Below are positions 35,174 through 43,972 of a DNA stretch of 64,000 nucleotides, in pieces; within the stretch, counting starts at the first letter, position 1; the number at the start of each line of letters is the position of its first letter. The stretch is taken from NCBI RefSeq assembly GCF_947503375.1, contig NZ_CANNDQ010000001.1, positions 620,001-684,000 of the forward strand, in the 5' to 3' direction. A program made the position numbers and the translations under genes. Origin of the DNA: an uncultured Psychroserpens sp. (GTDB lineage Bacteria > Bacteroidota > Bacteroidia > Flavobacteriales > Flavobacteriaceae). The notes below the pieces were generated by a model. That model saw only the letters and a program-made list of their open reading frames with translations. It made no database searches and was not told the origin of the DNA.

Positions 35174-35202
35174 TCCGTATTAATCTTTAAATCAGACATA
35201 TT

Positions 35203-35688
35203 ATGAAAAAATTATTCTCATTATCACTTATTACAATTCTCGCTATTTTAAGTTCATGTAGTCCAACCAGAGTCGTACAATCTACTGGCACAAACGTTCC
35301 ATCAGGAACTAATGTTCCCTTTTCCAAAATTTCTAACGGAAGCTTTGCTGAGGAATATATCGGTGCCGATGTAATTGTTGAATGTCAACTCTTATCACAA
35401 TCGTCAGCCATGGCTCAGTACTCAACCAAGAAAATACCAGATGGTCATTTTGCCTTTGAAGTCACTAATAGCGATGTAGATGTTAAACGAAACGAACTTA
35501 CAGGAGCAATGGAAGGACTTGTAGTGTTTGCCCCAAATTCATATTCCGATCTCATATTTTCTTTAAAGAAAGGAGATAAATTAAAACTTCGTGGAGGAAC
35601 CTTAGTGACCAAAGCAAGAGGTGGAAAGCTTTATGGGATTAACTCACGTTATATTCATTTTGTAGCAACCTCAGTAGATAAACCTTAA
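35203..35688 (+). CDS. lipoprotein, hypothetical
   Basis: 161 aa with a lipoprotein signal (ITILAILSSC, Cys at about residue 19). The mature part has beta strands ending LKKGDKLKLRGGTLVTKARGG, suggestive of an OB-type barrel. No family was recognised. It is followed 11 nt later by another lipoprotein gene, and the pair probably forms one transcript from the promoter at 35166. Confidence 0.75.
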   Translation: MKKLFSLSLITILAILSSCSPTRVVQSTGTNVPSGTNVPFSKISNGSFAEEYIGADVIVECQLLSQSSAMAQYSTKKIPDGHFAFEVTNSDVDVKRNELTGAMEGLVVFAPNSYSDLIFSLKKGDKLKLRGGTLVTKARGGKLYGINSRYIHFVATSVDKP

Positions 35689-35699
35689 ATCAAAAACTT

Positions 35700-36233
35700 A
35701 TGAAAAATTTAATAATACTTCTATCTGTCTTTATTCTGACCAGTTGCTCTAGTCAGAATAAACTGGATAAGACTACAGCCCTTAAAATTCTTAAAAAAGA
35801 CTTTAAACAATCCTGCAAGAATGATGCGGATGATTTTATAAGTACTTCTTATGACGGCCCTAACTACTCTGCTCTTGAATCTTACTTTTATAATTTAGAA
35901 AAACAGGGATTGGTCACTACCAAAAAGATTAGAAATAGAAAGAAGGAGGTTACTGGAGTTAGAATAAGTCATACTAAAAAAGCTGAATTGGAATATGAAG
36001 CAGGTAAAGGATATAGTTCCTTTAGTGTGGCAATGACCAAGTTTGTTCCAAAGGAAATTATTGGTATTTCTTATGAGGAAGACGGCAATAAAGCCATTGT
36101 ACAATTTAAGGGAGATTGGGTACATACACCTTTCTATAACTTGCAGATAGGCAAGACTAAGTGCAATGAAGAAAAAGGTACATCTGTTAGAGCAAGTTTT
36201 ATTCGTTTTGATACAGGGTGGCAATTGCAATAA
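35700..36233 (+). CDS. lipoprotein, hypothetical
   Basis: 177 aa with signal ILLSVFILTSC. The mature protein has a basic region (TKKIRNRKKEVTGVRISH) and ends in a short beta-rich segment. The gene shares a transcript with the preceding lipoprotein and ends at a strong bidirectional terminator. No function can be assigned. Confidence 0.72.
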   Translation: MKNLIILLSVFILTSCSSQNKLDKTTALKILKKDFKQSCKNDADDFISTSYDGPNYSALESYFYNLEKQGLVTTKKIRNRKKEVTGVRISHTKKAELEYEAGKGYSSFSVAMTKFVPKEIIGISYEEDGNKAIVQFKGDWVHTPFYNLQIGKTKCNEEKGTSVRASFIRFDTGWQLQ

Positions 36234-36248
36234 TTCTCCCATGTTAAA

Positions 36249-36304
36249 TAAAAACGTCTAAAGTGATAATGACTCGTAGTTCAATTATCACTTTAGACGT
36301 TTTT
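36249..36304. terminator. bidirectional terminator
   Basis: A 21-bp perfect stem (AAAAACGTCTAAAGTGATAA... at 36250-36270 pairing with 36284-36304) around a ~13-base loop, with A/T tracts on both sides. It separates the plus-strand lipoproteins from the minus-strand membrane gene. Confidence 0.9.
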
Positions 36305-36674
36305 ATCTTAGTTGTATTACTGGAATAGGTTCTTGATAATTATTTAATACTTCACCTTGTTTAGACAATAAATAAATTGAGACTAAACCATTAATTAAAC
36401 CCATAATTATCAAAAAAGAAATAATTGGTATTATCATAATCAATAAGAGCTTATAAATGATACTAATCTGCTCTTTTCTAATAAATACTATAAAAAACAA
36501 TGGAGATAACATCACCATAATCTTGCTAAAATTAAATATAGTACTGTATCTAACATTATGGACATTATTCAACAAAAAAAATAAGCCAAGGGTTAATAAA
36601 TAAATTAATATGTATAAAATTAAAAACTTAATTACTTTCTTAAAAAGATTATTAGGAAGACTCTTAATCATCAA
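36303..36674 (-). CDS. small polytopic membrane protein, hypothetical
   Basis: 123 aa with about three to four hydrophobic helices (FLILYILIYLLTLGLFFLL, IMVMLSPLFFIVFI, LLLIMIIPIISFLIIMGL). The start is MMIKSLPNN. It lies 25 nt downstream of the T9SS-sorted LRR/M23 gene on the same strand. No family was recognised. Confidence 0.6.
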   Translation of the reverse strand: MMIKSLPNNLFKKVIKFLILYILIYLLTLGLFFLLNNVHNVRYSTIFNFSKIMVMLSPLFFIVFIRKEQISIIYKLLLIMIIPIISFLIIMGLINGLVSIYLLSKQGEVLNNYQEPIPVIQLR

Positions 36675-36699
36675 TTCACTCTACCATTATTGATAAATA

Positions 36700-39027
36700 T
36701 TATCTATATTTTAATATTTTCTCAACCAATATAAAATTTTCGGTTTTTAATTTCAAAAAATACAATCCATTTGAAAGATCTTCAATATTGATAATATTTT
36801 GTGGTTTAATCTCTTTTACTTTTTTCCCTTCTAAGCTAAATATCTCTATCGAAAGAATTTCTAAATACATAGAACTTGATATATTAATACTACCATCTGT
36901 CGGGTTTGGATAAATAGAAATATCCACTTGCTCGTTTATTTCAATATCAGAAAGTGTAGGGACACAATCTATGTTATTCAAAATATCATCCGAAATAGGG
37001 TTAATTGCATTTCCATTAATAATTAATTCGCCTTGTATACCATCGTTTTCCAACAAAGCAAATAAACCGCAAAAATCAATCAACGAATTATTATCTTGAA
37101 TAATAACATCTCCACCTACATAGGTTAAATTCTCTATTCCATTTAAATTTGTTATTTCAGTATCATAAATAACTAGATTTCCATCAATAGAAAGTACTGT
37201 TTCTAAACCATCAAGTGTTGTTATTGGATCATTACTATATTGTCTGCCTTCAAAGAAAGAACCAATAACAACATCAAGGTTGAAACTATTAAATTGATTA
37301 GATACTAAACTTAGAAATTGTGTTCCAGTCAAAATAGTAATTATAGTATTAGAAACATTGAAATAGTTATTAAAAGAATAAGGAGCTGAAAAATTCTCTT
37401 TTAATAATTCACAATTAGGTGTTTCAAGATTAGTTAATGACCTCCCCGTTTCAAGAAGTTCCTTAACTGTATGAGTAATAATTCCTCCACCTTCAGTATA
37501 ATCAACAAAGAGATAATCATAAATGTTTTTGTAAAGTGTTGAATGTAAATGAACGTTCTCTATACCCGAACCTCCAATTTTTCCTATTAATTGATTTTTA
37601 CTTACAATCGAATCTTCATATATATCAGGCCTAATATTTTGAAGGTGAGCAAACCTTATAGCAAATGTTTTATCTTCATTTGATTGTATTATTATTTGTT
37701 TCGCGTAAGAACCTCCTTCAGGATTGAACCCACAGCTATTACTTTCATGCTCAGATACTATTTTTATAACTTTTCCATTAAATGGGGCTCTTAGGTCTTT
37801 TCCACATGCCAAATTAAGTTTCCAATTATACCAGTCCTGAGCATTTCCATCTAAGCAGTTATGTGCTGTACTAAGGTTCAATGTAAACCAACCATCAGTT
37901 TCACTTGAAGTTCCTTGCATTGGAAAATCGATACTGGAAATACCCTCATCAACAAACCCCATTGAATCATAATAATTTATTGGTTGAATAGTAAAAATAT
38001 TAGAATACTCAATAATAGTATTTCCATTTATTATAGCTTCTAATCTAACAATAAACTCAGTTGGTGCTGTTACAATAGGTGTAGTCCAAATTATCCCTTT
38101 GTTGATAGCATTATATTGGTAACTTCCATCCTCAACCCAAGTATTACCACCATCAGAGGAAAATGAAATATCAATTGGGTAGTTATGAGGAATCCCAACT
38201 CCATCAAGTGTTTTCAAATCAACATTACCAACTACGAAATAACTGTTTTCTAAAGGATAAGTAATATCCAAATTAGGTGATAGGTTGGTGCAATTTCCAT
38301 TGGAAATATCATCCATAGTAGGATCATAACCATTAAAGGCTACGTCATATAATCCTGAATGGATATTATTATTAAAATACCCGAATAGAGCACAAAAGTC
38401 ACTGAGATATAAATTATTTTTAATTCTTATATCATCTATTGAATCCAAGTTTTCAAGACCACTTAAACTAGTTATAGACGTACTTGAATTACCAGCTCCA
38501 TTATTGAATAAGTATAGAAAATTCAATGATACTAAATTTTCAAGACCATGAAGTGTTTTAATTTCTGATGATTGAATTACTAAACTGCCAGGCAAAGAAG
38601 TAATTCCCTCCAATCCCTCCAAAGATTCGAGACCATTGGCACCTAACACATAAATAGAATTACCTATGAATACTAAATTTTCCAGCTCTTTCAAATCCTT
38701 TAATCCAGAGGAACGTATATCTAAAAAATTCCCTATAGAAACCAAATTATTAAACCCGTCTAATGATTCTAAATAAGGATTTCCAAAGATTTCAAGGTTA
38801 TTTGATATTGATGAAATAGTATTTAATGCCGTCAAATCTGTTATGTCAGAATCTGGTAAATATGATGCTATCCTTAGAGAACCATTGATATCTGTATAAG
38901 AGGAAACTCCAAAATCATCAATTTCTGACTGTGTTGTCAATAATACATCTCCCTGATATATGTTTTGAGAATACATAAAAAAAGTGTGGAGAAAGACGAA
39001 AAAAAAGGAAAAACATCTCATAAACAT
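36700..39027 (-). CDS. T9SS-sorted protein with LRR-like (receptor-L) and M23 peptidase-like domains
   Basis: About 775 aa, starting at the Met pair before a signal peptide (MRCFSFFFVFLHTFFMYSQ); the longer frame uses a TTG. Residues ~50-250 are receptor-L/LRR-like repeats (LESLDGFNNLVSIG, GLENLVSLNFLYLFNN). A middle segment (about 430-530) resembles a LytM/M23 domain (KDLRAPFNGKVIKIV, FAHLQNI, GKIGGSG--NVHLHSTLY). More L-type repeats follow, then a Por sorting domain (ISIYPNPTDGSINIS ... GLYFLKLKT). It should be displayed on or released from the cell surface. Unusual cargo for a mobile element. Confidence 0.8.
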   Translation of the reverse strand: MFMRCFSFFFVFLHTFFMYSQNIYQGDVLLTTQSEIDDFGVSSYTDINGSLRIASYLPDSDITDLTALNTISSISNNLEIFGNPYLESLDGFNNLVSIGNFLDIRSSGLKDLKELENLVFIGNSIYVLGANGLESLEGLEGITSLPGSLVIQSSEIKTLHGLENLVSLNFLYLFNNGAGNSSTSITSLSGLENLDSIDDIRIKNNLYLSDFCALFGYFNNNIHSGLYDVAFNGYDPTMDDISNGNCTNLSPNLDITYPLENSYFVVGNVDLKTLDGVGIPHNYPIDISFSSDGGNTWVEDGSYQYNAINKGIIWTTPIVTAPTEFIVRLEAIINGNTIIEYSNIFTIQPINYYDSMGFVDEGISSIDFPMQGTSSETDGWFTLNLSTAHNCLDGNAQDWYNWKLNLACGKDLRAPFNGKVIKIVSEHESNSCGFNPEGGSYAKQIIIQSNEDKTFAIRFAHLQNIRPDIYEDSIVSKNQLIGKIGGSGIENVHLHSTLYKNIYDYLFVDYTEGGGIITHTVKELLETGRSLTNLETPNCELLKENFSAPYSFNNYFNVSNTIITILTGTQFLSLVSNQFNSFNLDVVIGSFFEGRQYSNDPITTLDGLETVLSIDGNLVIYDTEITNLNGIENLTYVGGDVIIQDNNSLIDFCGLFALLENDGIQGELIINGNAINPISDDILNNIDCVPTLSDIEINEQVDISIYPNPTDGSINISSSMYLEILSIEIFSLEGKKVKEIKPQNIINIEDLSNGLYFLKLKTENFILVEKILKYR

Positions 39028-39236
39028 GAAGGGATTTAATTTAAACAAAAAAAAACGTTGTCGACTAATAATCAGGGAGATATTATAAATATACAAACTT
39101 TATCCAATAAAGTTTTTAAATTCTATAATTATAATTTTCAATTACAAATTCTGTCCTTTAGATAAAAATATCCTAAGTCGTAGTGCGCTACTTTTAGGAC
39201 ATTTTTTGGTCACGCTAACCCAAGTCGAGATCTTTT

Positions 39237-39320
39237 GGGACAGCGTTGGGACAGCGTTGCAAGATTGCTTTTGCACAGTTCAACTGTGAAAAGCGATCTT
39301 GGCAATAGGGATTCCCTATT
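39237..39320. repeat. tandem repeat plus nested hairpins, candidate oriT or origin
   Basis: GGGACAGCGTT is repeated in tandem (39237-39247, 39248-39258). Next comes a ~49-nt bulged hairpin (39257-39305) whose core is CACAGTT-C-AACTGTG (39274-39288), then AATAGGGA-T-TCCCTATT (39304-39320). Such a repeat-hairpin array near relaxase genes is a reasonable oriT or single-strand-origin candidate, though it lies downstream rather than upstream of the relaxase. Confidence 0.45.
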
Positions 39321-39346
39321 TGCATTTACCCTTTTACGAAAAGAAA

Positions 39347-39369
39347 ACAGGAACTGTAATAGTTCCTGT
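39347..39369 (-). terminator. terminator of the mobilisation operon
   Basis: ACAGGAACT (39347-39355) pairs with AGTTCCTGT (39361-39369). On the minus strand the stem is followed by a T-rich run. Confidence 0.75.
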
Positions 39370-39395
39370 CTTGTTTTAATTTAAAAAATTTGTTC

Positions 39396-39896
39396 TTAAA
39401 GTTCTTGATCCATTTCACTATCGTAAGCCTTGTCCTTATTCAGTTCTGAGAGTCGTTGTGTGTTTTTTAAGGCTGAGACCCAATCTGCGTCATTCCCTTC
39501 CTTCTCATGAAATACATTCGGAGCGATAAGACTAAAGCCTTCATAGTAACAATATCTTAGATTTACAGGTTCTTCCTTTAAAAGTGTTTTTATAAACTCA
39601 GGATTATCTTTCACGTTGTAATAGAATGATTTTCCAGAAGCAACGATTCCATTACAAAAACGATTAAAGACTTCCCTTGAAGAATAAAAACCTAGTACTT
39701 GGGCTGTCTTTATAATCTCAAAACTATCAAGTGTCCTTCGAAGTTCAATAAGTCGTAACTGAAAACCAACGACATCTTTGACTTGTTTTTTCTTTAGTTG
39801 ATCATGTAGAAATTCATCGTAAGCTATATCATCCTCTAGAGTATGATGCTTCAAAGTCATTTCAATAACATCCCAAAATTGTTGTTCTTCCGTCAT
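39396..39896 (-). CDS. hypothetical protein at the end of the mobilisation operon
   Basis: 166 aa, soluble and charged (MTEEQQFWDVIEMTLKHHTLEDDIAYDEFL). No motif was recognised. It lies 40 nt after the relaxase stop and before the operon terminator. Its fixed place next to the relaxase suggests an accessory role, but this is inference only. Confidence 0.65.
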   Translation of the reverse strand: MTEEQQFWDVIEMTLKHHTLEDDIAYDEFLHDQLKKKQVKDVVGFQLRLIELRRTLDSFEIIKTAQVLGFYSSREVFNRFCNGIVASGKSFYYNVKDNPEFIKTLLKEEPVNLRYCYYEGFSLIAPNVFHEKEGNDADWVSALKNTQRLSELNKDKAYDSEMDQEL

Positions 39897-39936
39897 AGCT
39901 TTTAGTATTTGAATTATATCATAACAAAAGTGTACG

Positions 39937-40836
39937 CTAACGTTCCATATCTTGTTCTCTAACTTTTTTAGATTGCTGATGTTTTAAGTTTTGCAAACGG
40001 TTTTGTGCTTTTGTTTTCTCCATTGTAATACGCTCAGGTTCGAAACCCAAGGTTTTTAAGCGATAGCGTCTTCGAAGTCCATGGACACCAACGATCTTTC
40101 CATCTCTGGAATAAAGCTTTAATCCAGCTTTTTCAAATTCACTATAATGAACTTTCTCGCTTCTCTGTTTAGAAAATACTTCAACGAGTTTCATTTGAAT
40201 CTGTTGCCTTTCACTACGCTTTCCTCTAAGATTCAGCTCCCTTTCGATATCAAGTTGTAACATCTGTACTTTTTTTTTCGAATGGTTAACCTTGCTATTC
40301 GTAAGTCCTAATTCTTTGTCCTGCCAAGCTTCCATACGAGTCTTTACCTCTTTGAACTCTTTTCTGGTTAGTCTAATAGGTTTGCCCGTGGCAAATTCCA
40401 AGGCACTAATGACATTATGGATATGAAGATGCTCCTTGTCTGAATGCATTGAACTTATGACCATAGCATTCGGAGCACGCTCTTTGGTATATTTACGTGC
40501 AATTTTTAGAAGTACCTTCTTTGGAAGATGTTTGGTGTCTTCTTTATGAAAGGATATGATCTCGTGATAGGCACGATTGGCATTCTTACGCTTAATAAGA
40601 CGCTTTGATTCATTGGATTCAAACGAATCTATAATATTCTCAATTCGCTTATTTAAAAGCAATGAGCGCTTGTACTGATCTGTTTCACTATTGATGATCT
40701 TTTCAAACTGCCTATCCAATCTTATATAGCGGTTCATAGTGAAGCCAACATCATTTTGATCGTCTTTTGTTAGGATATAGCGAATGGTATTCTCCAGTGC
40801 TTTTTTTGACTTAATACTCTTTGACTTTATGATCAT
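39937..40836 (-). CDS. relaxase / mobilisation protein (MobA-type)
   Basis: 299 aa. The catalytic metal motif is SMHSDKEHLHIHNVISAL (about residues 128-146), with HxHxH preceded by the ANRAYHEIISFHKEDTKHLP block; a nucleophile Tyr lies upstream among several candidates (YILTKDD near residue 20, or YRSLL). The basic C-terminus (RKEFKEVKTRMEAWQDKELGL) is typical of Bacteroidota Mob relaxases. It nicks oriT and pilots single-stranded DNA to a coupling protein. It starts 3 nt after the preceding accessory gene. Confidence 0.85.
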   Translation of the reverse strand: MIIKSKSIKSKKALENTIRYILTKDDQNDVGFTMNRYIRLDRQFEKIINSETDQYKRSLLLNKRIENIIDSFESNESKRLIKRKNANRAYHEIISFHKEDTKHLPKKVLLKIARKYTKERAPNAMVISSMHSDKEHLHIHNVISALEFATGKPIRLTRKEFKEVKTRMEAWQDKELGLTNSKVNHSKKKVQMLQLDIERELNLRGKRSERQQIQMKLVEVFSKQRSEKVHYSEFEKAGLKLYSRDGKIVGVHGLRRRYRLKTLGFEPERITMEKTKAQNRLQNLKHQQSKKVREQDMER

Positions 40837-40839
40837 TAT

Positions 40840-41286
40840 CTATGGGTTTATAAATTGTTCAAATGATTCTTCTAATGTTTCAAAACGCTCTAGAATTTGA
40901 TGTATCAGTTCAGAGTTTACATTGTCCAGAAGTTCTTCTGTGAGTGATATCAGTTTCATCAGTTGTAAATGCAACTTTGATAGTTGTTCTTGGTTATTAA
41001 ATAAGTTGTCATTGGACTCAAGTTCCCTATCTATAATCTGATATAAAAACTTAGAGATGGAGAGCTCTCCTCTTTTTGTATCTATGAGCTGTAAACGTTC
41101 TTTGTCAAAACCAAGGGTAAACTCTTTTCTGAGGTTTCGTTTCTGGCGTCTGTAGTTTTTGTAATAGCGTTTCCAATAGGTCCGTTTGGTCTTCTTAACC
41201 TTCTCATGACTTGGATTTGAAACTAAGGACAGTTCTTCTTCAAGATATTCATGAACTGATTTATATGGAAACGCTTCACTACTCAT
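40840..41286 (-). CDS. mobilisation accessory protein (MobC/MbpB-like by position)
   Basis: 148 aa. A very basic middle (KKTKRTYWKRYYKNYRRQKRNLRKEF) suggests DNA binding, and the C-terminal half is helical (LSKLHLQLMKLISLTEELL). Proteins of this size directly before a relaxase usually help it open oriT. The start overlaps the upstream DUF2958 gene's stop by a base. Assignment rests on composition and position. Confidence 0.6.
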   Translation of the reverse strand: MSSEAFPYKSVHEYLEEELSLVSNPSHEKVKKTKRTYWKRYYKNYRRQKRNLRKEFTLGFDKERLQLIDTKRGELSISKFLYQIIDRELESNDNLFNNQEQLSKLHLQLMKLISLTEELLDNVNSELIHQILERFETLEESFEQFINP

Positions 41287-41648
41287 TAGCGTTCTATTTC
41301 GTTGTCTTGACCTTCTTTAGACTTAGCTTTGTCTAACTCAGATATCCTATTCTTTTGGATGATTTGGCTCGATGGAATCTCCTTAAAAGCAATATCTCTC
41401 TCAATACCAAGTCCTAAAGGACTTGTTAACGCTTCAAGCTCATCTATAGAGAATCCTCCCCATTCATCTACAAAAAATCCAGTGACATAACCAAAACAAA
41501 CATTGGTCTCTGGGTCATACTCCGATGCATACCAAGTTCCAGATCCGCATGGATCAAAAAACTTGGCTATAAATATTGGGTCTTTAACATTGGACTGATC
41601 TCCAATCTCTTTAAAACGTTCTTTAAGTTCTTTTGTAATTAGTTTCAT
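41286..41648 (-). CDS. DUF2958 domain protein
   Basis: 120 aa with the DUF2958 pattern: MKLITKELKERF, DPIFIAKFFDPCGSGTWYASEYD, CFGYVTGFFVDEWGGFSIDELEAL and GLGIERDIAFKEIP. The family is common on plasmids and integrative elements; its function is unknown. It overlaps the coupling-protein gene by 4 nt and lies inside the mobilisation operon. Confidence 0.85.
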   Translation of the reverse strand: MKLITKELKERFKEIGDQSNVKDPIFIAKFFDPCGSGTWYASEYDPETNVCFGYVTGFFVDEWGGFSIDELEALTSPLGLGIERDIAFKEIPSSQIIQKNRISELDKAKSKEGQDNEIER

Positions 41649-43093
41649 GATTTCTGTATATTTAATTGCTGTTCATTCTCGTTTCTATATGGCGACAAAT
41701 CGATATACTGAATTGAGTAATCAACCTTATCATTCGTATCGTCTTGAGGTTTCATAGCTAATCGCTTTTTGAGTTTCGATTGCTTGTATGCTGGAATGAT
41801 TTTAACCTTTAATGGTTTCTGACCATTGGGAATAACCAGTATCTTATTATCCAATTCCCTGATCTCATTGGCGTACATCAGAGGTCGAGTCTTTTTCTGT
41901 TTCGAAGTCTTATCCTCGTAGGTGTAGCTCCCCAGTAATTTTTCAAGTTCAAATGCCTTTTTGTCCTGTCCTCCGTAGTAGCATTTTACAAAGCAGTTCC
42001 CAAGGATATTATCCTTGAGCTCTTTGTAAGGACTTAAAAGGGATTCGTCTTGGAGCACAATAAGCTGTGGTATCTTGAACTTACGACTGTTACTTATGGT
42101 GTTACTGTAATCAGGAAGCCCTCCTATGAGAGTTGAGAACTCATCCAAAACCATCATTATATCTAGGTCATTTTCACTTGGAAGCTTTGAAAAAGCAAAG
42201 CGATAAAATGATTGAAATACCAAAGACACCATTGGAGCATATAGTTTAGTATCACTCACTGGCGATTGAATAAAAAGTATATGCTGCTTTTCTCTAAACG
42301 CCTCAAATGAAATATTAGTCACTGAAGTGATGTCAGCTAGTACTGGATTATCCCCGAGCCAAGACAAGGCAGATAATGCTGTCGCCGTTATGGATTTTAA
42401 AGTGCGCTCAGAATTTCCGGCTAGAGCAAGGAATTTCGACCATACATCTTCAGAAGCTTTATCTGCAAATAGCCTTTCAATAACATCAGGTGAACCCTGG
42501 TATTCCAATAAAAGCCTATAAACATTTCCAAGATTGGCATGAATACGAGGTTCAGATTCCAAAACATATTTAATAAAAAGAGACAGACAATCCTCCCCAG
42601 AGGTGGAGAAGAAATCGGTTTCCTTGGAGACACTTCCCATCAGCGTCTTTGACACTTTTCTAATTGCCGCCTTGTTATTGTGGCAACCATCAAGCGGATT
42701 GAGATATACTCCTCTTTTTTGAGTGAGGTTCATAATAAGAGGAATAGCTCCCTTACTTTTTAGATATGGAACCGTTTTGGATAACTCAGAAGAGTTATCA
42801 TTAACGACCATTGAGGAATTGCTGTTCATCAGTGTTGGGTATATATGAACCTGAGTTTTTCCCTTTCCGCTTCCAGCCACAACGCACATGTTTTGTCTAC
42901 TGGTTTTTAAATCCAAAAATCGTTTACCGTCCACACACCATCCTTTATTGCTTTTTGAGATGAGCTTACTTGGATTTCCAAACTCGGCGTTGACACTATG
43001 GTCTTTTTGAGTCAGATCATCAAATATCTCTGAGATAAAAGTACCGATACCCCCTAATGACTCTACTGCGATATCTATAATTGATTTTATCAT
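41645..43093 (-). CDS. type IV coupling protein (VirD4/TraG family), soluble form
   Basis: 482 aa. Walker A VVAGSGKGKTQVHIYP is near residue 75, Walker B IMMVLDEFSTLIG near 315, and the TraG motif IPQLIVLQDESLL near 340. No N-terminal transmembrane helix is present, unlike classical VirD4. It would hand the relaxase-DNA complex to a mating pore supplied from elsewhere. A 50-aa membrane protein gene lies 13 nt upstream and could be its anchor. Confidence 0.88.
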   Translation of the reverse strand: MIKSIIDIAVESLGGIGTFISEIFDDLTQKDHSVNAEFGNPSKLISKSNKGWCVDGKRFLDLKTSRQNMCVVAGSGKGKTQVHIYPTLMNSNSSMVVNDNSSELSKTVPYLKSKGAIPLIMNLTQKRGVYLNPLDGCHNNKAAIRKVSKTLMGSVSKETDFFSTSGEDCLSLFIKYVLESEPRIHANLGNVYRLLLEYQGSPDVIERLFADKASEDVWSKFLALAGNSERTLKSITATALSALSWLGDNPVLADITSVTNISFEAFREKQHILFIQSPVSDTKLYAPMVSLVFQSFYRFAFSKLPSENDLDIMMVLDEFSTLIGGLPDYSNTISNSRKFKIPQLIVLQDESLLSPYKELKDNILGNCFVKCYYGGQDKKAFELEKLLGSYTYEDKTSKQKKTRPLMYANEIRELDNKILVIPNGQKPLKVKIIPAYKQSKLKKRLAMKPQDDTNDKVDYSIQYIDLSPYRNENEQQLNIQKS

Positions 43094-43106
43094 TTCTATT
43101 TTATTT

Positions 43107-43259
43107 TTAGATTAAAAACTTGTCCGTCATCTTAGCAACAAAGCCAGAGAGAACTTCTACTATTTTGGCTACTGCATAAAGACATAGAAGCAGAAGTTTC
43201 CAGAGGCCTTTAAGCAGGTATTTGATTGCCGAAACAAATACACTTCCTTTTGTTTTCAT
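43107..43259 (-). CDS. 50-aa single-span membrane protein
   Basis: ATG at 43259, stop 43107-43109. Sequence MKTKGSVFVSAIKYLLKGLW, then KLLLLCLYAVAKIVEVLSGFV: a basic N-terminus and one strong helix. It starts 5 nt after the preceding lipoprotein gene and ends 13 nt before the soluble coupling protein. The tight packing supports a real gene. Role as membrane tether of the coupling protein is inference. Confidence 0.65.
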   Translation of the reverse strand: MKTKGSVFVSAIKYLLKGLWKLLLLCLYAVAKIVEVLSGFVAKMTDKFLI

Positions 43260-43264
43260 GAATT

Positions 43265-43969
43265 TCAAATTTTAGAAGTGAAGCTGATTCGTATTCCTAG
43301 CTCCTTGAATATGGATGCGTACAGTTCTGAGAACATCAAGAAGTCACTATCCTGATGGGTAGTTGAAGGCTGATAAACTACCAACACTTCAATATTTGGA
43401 TTATGGCGCTCAATACCCATGGATTCCTTTAAGAATAAGTCCCTTACTTTTTCGGGTGAATCCTTTATGAGTTTAAGATCATTATTCTTGTAAACTGAGA
43501 ACCAATTTGGATGGTTTTCCTTCAAATCAGAAAAGACATAAAGGATAGACTTTTGCTCTTTGTAAGCTTGTAAGATTTCGAGCTCTTGAACTAATGGTCT
43601 CCAAATAGATGAATATTGACCTTTGGAATAGTCCTTGGGCTTATTCAAGATCTGCTCAACATCCTGTTTGAAAATAGAAACCAATTGTCTACGTTCAAGT
43701 TCATTTCCCAGCATTGAATGCTCGCTTTCAATAGAAGTCTCATCTCGCTCGTTGAGAGTCAAACTATTGATCGTTCCATATCTGAACATAGCAGATTGCC
43801 ACATATCATTTTCAAAACCATAGGCACTGGTGAGGTTCTTGTAATCAACCTTTGCGATAAAATCAGTTTCGGTCGTATCTTCCAAAACAGATATAATCTG
43901 TCCATCTAGATTGGAACTAGAACAGTTAGCAAGCATTAATAGTAACATTATGTATATTGAATTTTTCAT
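43265..43969 (-). CDS. lipoprotein of the mobilisation operon
   Basis: 234 aa with signal IYIMLLLMLANC. The mature part has alternating strand/helix segments with ILYVFSDLKENHP and NIEVLVVYQPSTTHQDSDFL, reminiscent of a VWA/Rossmann layout but without a clear MIDAS motif. It lies 3 nt after a four-helix membrane protein gene. Function unknown; probably part of the transfer apparatus. Confidence 0.7.
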   Translation of the reverse strand: MKNSIYIMLLLMLANCSSSNLDGQIISVLEDTTETDFIAKVDYKNLTSAYGFENDMWQSAMFRYGTINSLTLNERDETSIESEHSMLGNELERRQLVSIFKQDVEQILNKPKDYSKGQYSSIWRPLVQELEILQAYKEQKSILYVFSDLKENHPNWFSVYKNNDLKLIKDSPEKVRDLFLKESMGIERHNPNIEVLVVYQPSTTHQDSDFLMFSELYASIFKELGIRISFTSKI

Positions 43970-43972
43970 GAT

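Larger units (their letters stand above)
39028..39395. other. 370-bp gene-free region with dense secondary structure
   Basis: Contains a tandem 11-bp repeat, a long imperfect hairpin, a short palindrome and a terminator (listed separately) between the mobilisation operon and the LRR/M23 gene. The remaining ~150 bp next to 39028 is AT-rich upstream sequence of that gene with no recognisable promoter. Confidence 0.6.
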
